A stretch of DNA of 64,000 bases from NCBI RefSeq assembly GCF_000518665.1, contig NZ_JAEA01000002.1, positions 336,627 to 400,626 of the forward strand, given 5' to 3'. The notes under the pieces are model-generated. The model was not told the DNA's origin, searched no databases, and saw nothing but the letters and a program-made list of their open reading frames with translations. Position numbers and translations under genes: made by a program. This stretch comes from Microvirga flocculans ATCC BAA-817. Lineage in GTDB: Bacteria > Pseudomonadota > Alphaproteobacteria > Rhizobiales > Beijerinckiaceae. The first letter of the stretch is position 1. Every line of letters begins with the position of its first letter. This document shows, piece after piece, positions 57,478 through 64,000 of this stretch.

Positions 57478-57707
57478 GGACAATTCTCCTGGAGAGGGTT
57501 CCGGCGGAGGAATATACGCCGTTTCCCATCCCATCTAGGGCAGTTCCCGCATCGGCCAGTCCTGCCCGCTTGGCGACACAACCCATACGATGGTCGCGCT
57601 TTCGCTTTTCGTTTGTTTCATCGTCTTGCCATCCGGCGAGGGGGCCGTTACAAACGAGCCCGTTGTTCGCGGCGTTTCGCCTGCGACCGAGGAGGATTTG
57701 GGTAGCG

Positions 57708-57803
57708 ATGATCATCGGCTCCCCCAGCGCATGGATGAACGGCTCCGCTCCGGCGGCCGCCCGCGCGCGCCTTCTTGGCCTCCTTCTCCTTAGTCGCCCC
57801 TGA
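57708..57803 (+). CDS. leucine-rich leader peptide (leuA attenuator)
   Basis: A 31-codon frame begins ATG ATC ATC behind GAGGAGG and ends A-R-L-L-G-L-L-L-L-S-R-P. Six of seven consecutive codons (CTT CTT GGC CTC CTT CTC CTT) encode leucine, immediately before a large hairpin and the 2-isopropylmalate synthase gene. This is the expected design of a leucine-sensing attenuator. A shorter start at 57735 is possible but lacks a ribosome-binding site. Confidence 0.75.
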   Translation: MIIGSPSAWMNGSAPAAARARLLGLLLLSRP

Positions 57804-57872
57804 GGGTCGGCTGGGCGTTGCCGCCTGGGCTCTCAGGGGTTCTGGATAAGCAGGAACAACCTTGAGCCCCTG
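57797..57872 (+). promoter_or_regulatory. leuA attenuator with alternative stems
   Basis: CCCCTGAG (57797-57804, overlapping the leader stop codon) pairs perfectly with CTCAGGGG (57832-57839). The CAGGGG part of that arm can instead pair with CCCCTG at 57867-57872, so two mutually exclusive hairpins are possible, one of which depends on ribosome position at the leucine codons. No long T tract follows, so control may act on translation or through a weak terminator. Confidence 0.55.
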
Positions 57873-57898
57873 GCTCTCCCTCCGAGAAGGACAAGAAA

Positions 57899-59461
57899 AT
57901 GACCGCTTCCGTATCCGGCTCCTCCAAGGACCGCGTTCTGATCTTCGACACCACCCTGCGCGACGGCGAGCAGTGCCCCGGCGCCACCATGACCCTGGAA
58001 GAGAAGCTCGAGGTTGCGGAACTGCTCGATGCCATGGGCGTCGACATCATCGAAGCTGGTTTCCCCATCGCCTCGAACGGCGACTTCGAGGCCGTGTCGC
58101 TGATCGCCAAGAAGGTGAAGCGGGCCACGGTCGCAGGCCTCGCCCGCGCCATCTCCGCGGATATCGCCCGCGCCGGTGAGGCTGTGCGCCATGCGGCGCG
58201 TCCCCGCATCCACACCTTCGTCTCCACCTCGCCGATCCATCTGGCGCACCAGATGCGCAAGACCGAGGAGGAAGTGCTGGAGATTATCACGGCCACGGTG
58301 ACCCAGGCCCGCAACCTGATCGAGGACATCGAATGGTCCGCCATGGATGCCACCCGCACGCCGATCGACTACCTGTGCCGGTGCGTGGAGGCCGCCATCA
58401 AGGCGGGCGCCACCACGATCAACCTGCCCGACACGGTGGGCTACGCGACGCCCGACGAATACCGCGCCATGTTCCGGGCGGTGCGCGAGCGCGTGCCGAA
58501 CGCCGACAAGGCGATCTTCTCGGCCCATTGCCATAACGACCTGGGCCTCGCCGTCGCCAATTCCCTGGCGGCTTTGGAGGGCGGAGCGCGGCAGATCGAG
58601 TGCACGCTGAACGGCATCGGCGAGCGGGCGGGCAACGCGGCCCTGGAAGAGATCGTGATGGCGATCAGGACCCGCGGCGACGTGCTGCCCTACGAGACCG
58701 GCATCGAGACGACCATGCTCATGCGCGCCTCGAAGCTCGCCTCTGCGGCGACCTCGTTCCCCGTGCAGTACAACAAGGCCATCGTCGGCCGGAACGCCTT
58801 CGCCCACGAGAGCGGCATCCACCAGGACGGCATGCTCAAGAACGCCCAGACCTACGAGATCATGACGCCCGAGAGCGTCGGCGTCTCCAAGACATCCCTG
58901 GTCATGGGCAAGCATTCCGGCCGCGCCGCCTTCCGCAACAAGCTGGAGGAGCTGGGCTACAGCCTGTCTGACAACCAGTTCCAGGATGCCTTCGAGCGGT
59001 TCAAGGAGCTCGCGGACCGCAAGAAGCACGTCTACGACGAGGATATCGAGGCGCTCGTCGATCAGAACATCGCCACGGCGCATGACCGCATCAAGCTGGT
59101 TTCGCTCCACATCGTGGCCGGGACCCGGGGGCCGCAGCGCGCCACGATGAGGCTCCAGGTCGACGACAGGATCGTCATCGAGGAGCAGGAGGGCAACGGC
59201 CCGGTGGACGCCACCTTCAACGCCATCAAGGCCCTCGTGCCTCATGAGGCGGTCCTGGAACTCTACCAGGTCCACGCCGTGACCGAGGGCACGGACGCGC
59301 AGGCCGAGGTTTCGGTGCGCCTGTCGGCCGATGGCCGCAGCGTAACCTCGCGGGCGGCCGATCCTGACACCCTTGTGGCCTCCGCCCAGGCCTATCTGGG
59401 AGCCCTCAACAAGCTCCTGAGCCGCGGGGCGCGCCTGCACGCCCAGCACGCAGCAGAGTAA
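57899..59461 (+). CDS. leuA: 2-isopropylmalate synthase
   Basis: LeuA condenses acetyl-CoA with 2-oxoisovalerate in the first dedicated step of leucine synthesis. The 520-residue protein has the HMGL-like TIM barrel ([10 protein letters not shown] near residue 16; metal-binding H-C-H-N-D-L-G-L-A near residue 208; N-G-I-G-E-R-A-G-N) and a C-terminal LeuA allosteric domain that binds leucine. Both motif and length fit IPMS rather than citramalate synthase. It is preceded by a leucine-rich leader peptide and followed by a terminator. Confidence 0.95.
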   Translation: MTASVSGSSKDRVLIFDTTLRDGEQCPGATMTLEEKLEVAELLDAMGVDIIEAGFPIASNGDFEAVSLIAKKVKRATVAGLARAISADIARAGEAVRHAARPRIHTFVSTSPIHLAHQMRKTEEEVLEIITATVTQARNLIEDIEWSAMDATRTPIDYLCRCVEAAIKAGATTINLPDTVGYATPDEYRAMFRAVRERVPNADKAIFSAHCHNDLGLAVANSLAALEGGARQIECTLNGIGERAGNAALEEIVMAIRTRGDVLPYETGIETTMLMRASKLASAATSFPVQYNKAIVGRNAFAHESGIHQDGMLKNAQTYEIMTPESVGVSKTSLVMGKHSGRAAFRNKLEELGYSLSDNQFQDAFERFKELADRKKHVYDEDIEALVDQNIATAHDRIKLVSLHIVAGTRGPQRATMRLQVDDRIVIEEQEGNGPVDATFNAIKALVPHEAVLELYQVHAVTEGTDAQAEVSVRLSADGRSVTSRAADPDTLVASAQAYLGALNKLLSRGARLHAQHAAE

Positions 59462-59468
59462 CGAACGA

Positions 59469-59495
59469 AAAGGGCCCGCTCGACGGGCCCTTTCT
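59469..59495 (+). terminator. intrinsic terminator after leuA
   Basis: A 10-bp perfect stem (AAAGGGCCCG, 59469-59478, and CGGGCCCTTT, 59484-59493) with the loop CTCGA lies eight bases after the leuA stop. The T tract is short (TTT at the end of the arm). Confidence 0.85.
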
Positions 59496-59577
59496 CCGGC
59501 CTCTTCCGGTGGCTATCGAACCTGTGACGGCAGGCAAGAAAAAAAGGCAGGCCACCTTCCTGCCTGTCCAAGGGGGA

Positions 59578-59630
59578 AGAGCCTCTTTCCGGCCAAGCTT
59601 GGGCCAGGTGCCTGCCGGAGAAAGGGCTCT
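59578..59630. repeat. imperfect inverted repeat between leuA and tRNA-Lys
   Basis: Arms beginning AGAGCC (59578) and ending GGCTCT (59630) pair along ~16 positions with small bulges (TTTC/GAAA and CCGGC/GCCGG blocks), around an ~18-base centre. The rest of the 59496-59763 gap shows further GC-rich stem segments (CAGGCC/GCCTG) and no gene. It may be a second terminator or a decayed repeat. Confidence 0.45.
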
Positions 59631-59763
59631 GTGGCCGCTGCAGGCCAGAAACCTGCAGCCCGAGGTCGAAAACCTTGCCGAATGGGGCTGGACAGGCCCC
59701 CTCCGGTTTGTTACACGCACGCCACTCCAGCGGGCAACGCGCCGCTGGTTGCGCTTCGGCGAC

Positions 59764-59839
<76 letters not shown>

Positions 59840-59963
59840 ATTCTTCCGCATGGCAATCAACGGCTTGGTTTAACGGCATCGCTCAGCGATGCCCCGACGG
59901 GTTGTATCGTTGTTCGCGATTGCCGTCGCGCAAAGCGACCCTTGCCTTTGCATCGGACGTTCC

Positions 59964-60058
59964 AGAGCCGTTTCCATTGAGATGGAATCGTCAGTCTTCG
60001 TTGTCCTGCCGCATTTATTGACGGCGAACTGGATCCACTTCGCCGAAGAATGCTCTAG
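59964..60058. repeat. rhizobial intergenic palindromic repeat, copy 3 (composite)
   Basis: Read on the minus strand it begins CTAGAGCATTCTTCGGCGAAGTGGATCC, continues through GTTCGCCGTCAATAAATGCGGC and ends with TCCATCTCAATGGA and CGGCTCT. This two-part arrangement is one I recognise from many Rhizobiales genomes. Its leading CTAG supplies the TAG stop of the hypothetical gene at 60055-60438. Confidence 0.7.
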
Positions 60059-60438
60059 CTCGGCTTGTCGGGCTGCTCTGCCGGAAGTGCCAAGTGCTCG
60101 GTCAAGGTGTGGACGATCCGGGCGATGTCGGCTCTCGGAATGGCGTAGGCCAGGGGGCCATAGGAAGGGTGGTCGAAGGCGAGAAGCGAGCCATCGATGC
60201 TCGCCACCTGGACATACCAGGGCGGGTCGAAAACGGTTTCCACCGTCTTCCCATCGAGCGGTTCCTTCGGCTTTCCCTCGACCATGCGGGACCGCGCCTG
60301 CCCGAGCAGGCGGATCAGCTTGGTGAGTTGATCGAGATTGAGCGCGAAGGAACTCGCAAGGCTCTCCGTCGAGCCGATCTCGATGGTAACCGTCCCCCGG
60401 TCGTCGGCGACCTTCACGCCAATCCGCATCTCGGGCAT
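60055..60438 (-). CDS. hypothetical protein
   Basis: This is a 127-residue soluble protein with a mixed alpha/beta pattern and no signal peptide or membrane helix. Sequence landmarks are V-A-D-D-R-G-T-V-T-I-E-I near the N-terminus and P-P-W-Y-V-Q-V-A-S-I-D-G-S-L-L-A-F-D-H-P-S-Y-G in the second half. I do not recognise a family. The start at 60438 is favoured by a GGAGG eight bases upstream; an ATG at 60453 is in frame. The stop codon is provided by the adjoining repeat. Confidence 0.65.
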   Translation of the reverse strand: MPEMRIGVKVADDRGTVTIEIGSTESLASSFALNLDQLTKLIRLLGQARSRMVEGKPKEPLDGKTVETVFDPPWYVQVASIDGSLLAFDHPSYGPLAYAIPRADIARIVHTLTEHLALPAEQPDKPS

Positions 60439-60617
60439 GACACGCGCCTCCATGATCGCTCGGTGTCATGTGACCCACGGCCTGCAAATCAACCGGGGGC
60501 TGCCTGAAAGGGTTCCCTCTACCGCTAAAGCGCCGGGGCTTCGCCGCCTTCAGGATTCCAGGCCGGTCCCTTCGGAATCCAGGCCTTTCTGCTCGACGGC
60601 TTTGGCGGTGAGGGGAT

Positions 60618-60631
60618 TTGACCGAGGTCAA
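60618..60631 (+). promoter_or_regulatory. FixK/Fnr-type box upstream of hemN
   Basis: TTGA-CCGAGG-TCAA matches the TTGA-N6-TCAA consensus of alphaproteobacterial FixK/FnrL regulators with a symmetrical TTGAC/GTCAA. It lies 85 bp before the hemN start, the right place to activate an oxygen-independent enzyme under low oxygen. Confidence 0.65.
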
Positions 60632-60715
60632 AGAGCCTGCCGGAAAAGCCGGGTACATCCGGGCACCGGAACCGGCGATGCGGCCATTGCGGCCTGCCAC
60701 CCTGCGAGTGGATCC

Positions 60716-62068
60716 ATGAGAGAAGACCTGAGAGCGCGATACGGTGAAGAGCGGCTTCCGCGCTACACCAGTTATCCGACCGCGCCGCAGTTTTCCGACA
60801 CCATCGGGCATGAGGCCTATGGCCGCTGGCTTTCCGCGATTGCACCGGAAGCCACGGCCTCTCTCTACCTTCACGTCCCGTTCTGCCGTTCCATGTGCTG
60901 GTATTGCGGGTGCAACACCACGATCACGCAACGGGACGCGCCGATCATCGACTACCTTGCCATCCTTCGCCGCGAGGTCGCCCTGGTCGCCGACCGTCTG
61001 TCCTCGCCCCTGACCGTTCGCCATGTCCATTTCGGCGGTGGAACGCCGACCATCATGGAGCCGTCCGAATTCACGGACCTCATGGACCTGATGCGGCGGA
61101 GGTTCGTGCTCGACGAGGAGGCGGAAATCGCCATCGAGATCGATCCGCGGACGCTGACAGACGCCATGATGTCGGCGCTCGGAGCCGCGGGCGTGACCCG
61201 CGCGAGCCTCGGCGTCCAGAGTTTCGATCCGGTCGTGCAGAAGGCGATCAATCGCATCCAGAGCTTCGAGCAGACGGCGCGGGCAATGAGCGGGTTGAGA
61301 GAGGCCGGAATCAAAGGCATTAATTTCGACCTCATCTACGGCCTTCCGCATCAAACGGTGGAGTCGTGCATTGAAACGGTGCGGCAGAGCATCGCGCTTC
61401 GTCCCGAGCGTTTCTCCGTGTTCGGTTATGCCCATGTGCCTTCCTTCAAGAAGCATCAGCGCAAGATCGACGAGGCGGTCCTGCCCGATGGAGAAGCCCG
61501 CTACGCTCAGGCCGAAGCGATCGCCGAAACCCTCGTTGCGGCCGGATATCGCCGCATCGGTCTCGATCACTATGCCCTGCCGGACGATTCCATGGTGGAG
61601 GCGCAGAGCGCGGGCAAGCTGCACCGCAACTTCCAGGGTTACACCACCGATCCGAGCGATGTTCTGATCGGATTCGGGGCGTCTGCCATTGGGCGTTTGA
61701 CACAGGGCTATGTGCAGAACGAGGTGGTAACCGGGCGCTACGCCGAGCGCATCCTGCGCGGCGAGCTCGCGACGGCCAAAGGATATGCCATGACCGACGA
61801 TGACCGCCTGCGGGCCGATCTGATCGAGCGGGTCATGTGCGATTTCAGGGTCGATGTCGGACAGATCTGTCGCCAGCACAGCACCGCTCCTGAGCGCATC
61901 CTGCAGGCGATCCCGAAGCTTCGCGTTTTGCAGGATGACGGCATCATTCGCCTGGAAGGCCATGTGCTGTCGGTGTCCGATGAGGGACGCTTCCTGGTTC
62001 GCAGCGTCGCATCCGCTTTCGATGCCTATCTCGGAGCCTCCGGCCGCACGCACAGCCGTGCCGTCTAA
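60716..62068 (+). CDS. hemN: oxygen-independent coproporphyrinogen III oxidase
   Basis: HemN is a radical-SAM enzyme that makes protoporphyrinogen IX in heme synthesis without O2. The [4Fe-4S] motif C-R-S-M-C-W-Y-C-G-C places the ligands at Cys57, Cys61 and Cys64 with the extra Cys66 typical of true HemN. The N-terminal R-Y-T-S-Y-P-T-A and the H-F-G-G-G-T-P-T segment are also diagnostic, and distinguish it from HemW. The ATG at 60716 yields 450 residues. A FixK/Fnr-type box lies upstream. Confidence 0.94.
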   Translation: MREDLRARYGEERLPRYTSYPTAPQFSDTIGHEAYGRWLSAIAPEATASLYLHVPFCRSMCWYCGCNTTITQRDAPIIDYLAILRREVALVADRLSSPLTVRHVHFGGGTPTIMEPSEFTDLMDLMRRRFVLDEEAEIAIEIDPRTLTDAMMSALGAAGVTRASLGVQSFDPVVQKAINRIQSFEQTARAMSGLREAGIKGINFDLIYGLPHQTVESCIETVRQSIALRPERFSVFGYAHVPSFKKHQRKIDEAVLPDGEARYAQAEAIAETLVAAGYRRIGLDHYALPDDSMVEAQSAGKLHRNFQGYTTDPSDVLIGFGASAIGRLTQGYVQNEVVTGRYAERILRGELATAKGYAMTDDDRLRADLIERVMCDFRVDVGQICRQHSTAPERILQAIPKLRVLQDDGIIRLEGHVLSVSDEGRFLVRSVASAFDAYLGASGRTHSRAV

Positions 62069-62508
62069 GCCGCTCCCTTTTCTTCGAAGATATTTTCGAG
62101 TTTTGCGATTGCGGTGAGGAGGTTTTTTGCGTCTGGGCCGAGGGCGTTGAGGATGCGGCGTTCGAAGGCGAGCGCCTTGGGGACGATGGCGCGGTAGGCG
62201 CGCCGGCCTGCGGGGGTGAGGCTGAGGATCTCCTCGCGCCGGTCGGCGGGGCTTTCGCGGCGGGCGAGCCAGCGCCGCTCCTCGAGCGCCCGCACCGCCC
62301 GGCTGACCTTGGTCTTGTGCATCGCCGAATGCCGCCCGATCGCCGTGGCGCCGAGGGCCTCGGCCTGGCCGAGCGTCGCCAGCACCCGCCATTCCGGGAT
62401 CGTCAGGTCGTGATGCGGGCCGTAGACGGCGCGGAACTCCTGCGACACCGCCGCCGCGAGGCGGTTGAGCCGGTAGGGCAGGAAGCGTTCGAGGGCGAGC
62501 TCGGTCAT
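62065..62508 (-). CDS. MarR-family transcriptional regulator
   Basis: This is a 147-residue winged-helix regulator. The wing and recognition helix region shows [19 protein letters not shown] and then [19 protein letters not shown], the MarR pattern. The start M-T-E-L-A-L at 62508 is preferred over longer in-frame starts. It is divergent from hmgA, with an inverted repeat in the shared 136-bp region, so it probably represses homogentisate catabolism. The 3' end overlaps hemN by four bases. Confidence 0.88.
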   Translation of the reverse strand: MTELALERFLPYRLNRLAAAVSQEFRAVYGPHHDLTIPEWRVLATLGQAEALGATAIGRHSAMHKTKVSRAVRALEERRWLARRESPADRREEILSLTPAGRRAYRAIVPKALAFERRILNALGPDAKNLLTAIAKLENIFEEKGAA

Positions 62509-62532
62509 GCGCTTGTTAGTTACAAAATCGAC

Positions 62533-62548
62533 GGTTACGTCTGTAACC
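62533..62548. promoter_or_regulatory. candidate MarR operator between marR and hmgA
   Basis: GGTTAC-GTCT-GTAACC is a perfect inverted repeat in the divergent promoter region, 25 bp from the marR start. A second GTTAC-like half (TTAGTTAC, 62516-62523) is nearby. Dimeric MarR proteins bind such elements. Confidence 0.55.
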
Positions 62549-62644
62549 ATTGCGGGCCGCGGGCGCAACCGCGGCTCCCCCGTTTTCGGCGGCGGCCCAC
62601 GGCCCCCGTCGCGCTCCCAGCCCCGATCCGAGGAGGTCAGGTCC

Positions 62645-64000
62645 ATGAACGTCCAGAACCCATCCCGGCCGCAGGCCGCCGCGCCCCTCGAGAGCGCGCT
62701 CCAGCCCGGCTACATGTCCGGCTTCGGCAACGGCTTCGAGACCGAGGCCCTGCCCGGCGCGCTGCCGATCGGGCGCAACTCGCCGCAGCAATGCGCCTAC
62801 GGCCTGTATGCCGAGCAGCTCTCCGGCTCGCCGTTCACCGCGCCGCGCACCACCAACGAGCGCTCCTGGCTCTACCGCATCCGCCCGACGGTGACCCATT
62901 GGGGCCAGTTCACCAAGGCCGAGATCGGCCTGTGGCGCACCGCGCCGGCGGCCGAGGTCGAGCTGCCGATCGCGCCGATGCGCTGGGACCCGATCCCGCT
63001 GCCGGCCGCGCCGGTGTCGTTCCTCGAGGGCGTGCGCACCATGACCACGGCGGGCGATGCCGGCTCCCAGGCCGGCATGGGCGCGCATGTCTATCTCATC
63101 ACCCGCTCGATGGCGGACGAGTATTTCTACAATGCCGACGGCGAGCTGCTGTTCGTGCCGCAGCAGGGCGCTTTGCGGCTGTGGACCGAGTTCGGCATCA
63201 TCGACATCGAGCCGGGCGAGATCGCGGTGATCCCGCGCGGGGTGAAGATCCGGGTCGAACTCGTCGACGGGCCGGCGCGGGGCTATCTGTGCGAGAACTA
63301 CGGCGGCGCCTTCACGCTGCCGGAGCGCGGGCCGATCGGGGCCAATTGCCTGGCCAATCCGCGCGACTTCCTGACCCCGGTGGCGGCCTATGAGGACAAG
63401 GACGCGCCGTCGAAGATGTACGTGAAGTGGGGCGGGGTGCTGTGGGTGGCGGAGATCGGGCATTCGCCGCTCGACGTGGTGGCCTGGCACGGCAATTACG
63501 CGCCCTACAAGTACGACCTGCGGCGCTACTCGCCGGTGGGTCCGATCCTGTACGACCATGCGGATCCGTCGATCTTCACGGTGCTGACCTCGCCGTCGGA
63601 GACGCCCGGCACGGCCAATATCGACTTCGTGATCTTCCCCGACCGCTGGCTGGTGGCGGAGAACACGTTCCGTCCGCCGTGGTACCACATGAACGTGATG
63701 AGCGAGTTCATGGGGCTGATCTACGGGGTGTACGACGCCAAGACCGGGGGCGGGTTCGTGCCCGGGGGCATGTCGCTGCACAACACGATGCTGCCGCACG
63801 GGCCGGACGTGGATGCGTTCGAGAAGGCGAGCCATGTGGAGCTCAAGCCGCACAAGCTCGAGGGCACGCTGGCCTTCATGTTCGAGACGCGCTTTCCGCA
63901 GAAGGTCACCGCCTTCGCCGCCGCGACCGACGCCCTGCAGAAAGACTACGCCGCATACGGACACAAACTCAAAAAACACTTCAACCCAAATAAGAGATAA
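62645..64000 (+). CDS. hmgA: homogentisate 1,2-dioxygenase
   Basis: HmgA is the non-heme iron enzyme that opens the ring of homogentisate in tyrosine/phenylalanine breakdown. The family features are N-G-F-E-T-E-A near residue 30, the [12 protein letters not shown] segment with an active-site His, and the iron-binding region [14 protein letters not shown] with its His and Glu. The 451-residue protein is complete; its TAA is the last codon of the window. A GAGGAGG ribosome-binding site precedes the ATG. The neighbouring MarR protein is the probable regulator. Confidence 0.95.
   Translation: MNVQNPSRPQAAAPLESALQPGYMSGFGNGFETEALPGALPIGRNSPQQCAYGLYAEQLSGSPFTAPRTTNERSWLYRIRPTVTHWGQFTKAEIGLWRTAPAAEVELPIAPMRWDPIPLPAAPVSFLEGVRTMTTAGDAGSQAGMGAHVYLITRSMADEYFYNADGELLFVPQQGALRLWTEFGIIDIEPGEIAVIPRGVKIRVELVDGPARGYLCENYGGAFTLPERGPIGANCLANPRDFLTPVAAYEDKDAPSKMYVKWGGVLWVAEIGHSPLDVVAWHGNYAPYKYDLRRYSPVGPILYDHADPSIFTVLTSPSETPGTANIDFVIFPDRWLVAENTFRPPWYHMNVMSEFMGLIYGVYDAKTGGGFVPGGMSLHNTMLPHGPDVDAFEKASHVELKPHKLEGTLAFMFETRFPQKVTAFAAATDALQKDYAAYGHKLKKHFNPNKR

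Overview
The window is a high-GC stretch of chromosome from an alphaproteobacterium. It is most likely a member of the Rhizobiales close to Microvirga/Methylobacterium; this is inferred from gene order and motifs, not from a database search. The pointers are the ddl-ftsQ-ftsA-ftsZ-lpxC cluster, a circularly permuted two-piece tmRNA gene, an alphaproteobacterial SOS box (GTTC-N7-GTTC), a CtrA-type box, a FixK/Fnr-type box, small rhizobial families (DUF4169, DUF2293, DUF2065), and copies of the short palindromic repeats that litter rhizobial intergenic regions. Almost all of it is core genome. I see no insertion sequence, prophage, CRISPR array or defence island.

1-8.5 kb: the end of ddl, then ftsQ, ftsA, ftsZ, a terminator, lpxC, bamD and recN (wall precursor, divisome, lipid A, outer-membrane assembly, DNA repair). 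8.8-18.4 kb: a 42-residue His-rich secreted peptide, a LysE exporter, a LuxR-type regulator, an SOS box and promoter in front of about 600 bp without a convincing gene, ligA, an AraC regulator beside azlCD, an Xaa-Pro aminopeptidase, and two tandem micro-genes. 18.4-30.5 kb: prmA, cfa, uvrD, a small secreted protein, an acyltransferase, a thioesterase divergent from a D-lactate-dehydrogenase-like flavoprotein, and a large AsmA protein.

30.5-42.4 kb: fumC-DUF4169-RHH on the minus strand, a cytochrome P450, sspB with ssrA immediately upstream on the same strand, thyA, DUF2293, a low-GC M64 peptidase with RTX repeats, a truncated GNAT gene, folA, hflK, hflC, DUF2065 and degP. hflC carries an in-frame amber codon. 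This block gathers protein quality control (tmRNA, its ClpXP adaptor SspB, the FtsH modulators HflKC, DegP) and thymidylate/folate synthesis.

42.4-64 kb: a haloperoxidase-like hydrolase, serB, miaA, an RMD1/DUF155 protein, then branched-chain amino-acid synthesis: ilvB-gst-ilvH, ilvC, and leuA at 57.9 kb. ilvB and leuA are each preceded by a short leader peptide rich in the end-product amino acids, followed by hairpins, so both look attenuator controlled. In between and after lie a cNMP-patatin phospholipase, DedA, pdxY-phzF-nudix, tRNA-Lys(CTT), hemN with a FixK-type box, and a MarR gene divergent from hmgA, whose stop codon is the last three bases of the window.

The most useful non-obvious results are the amber codon in hflC, the ssrA-sspB linkage, the SOS promoter in front of an apparently non-coding region, the two leader peptides, and several micro-genes or remnants that gene callers tend to miss. 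I found no clearly new multi-gene system.
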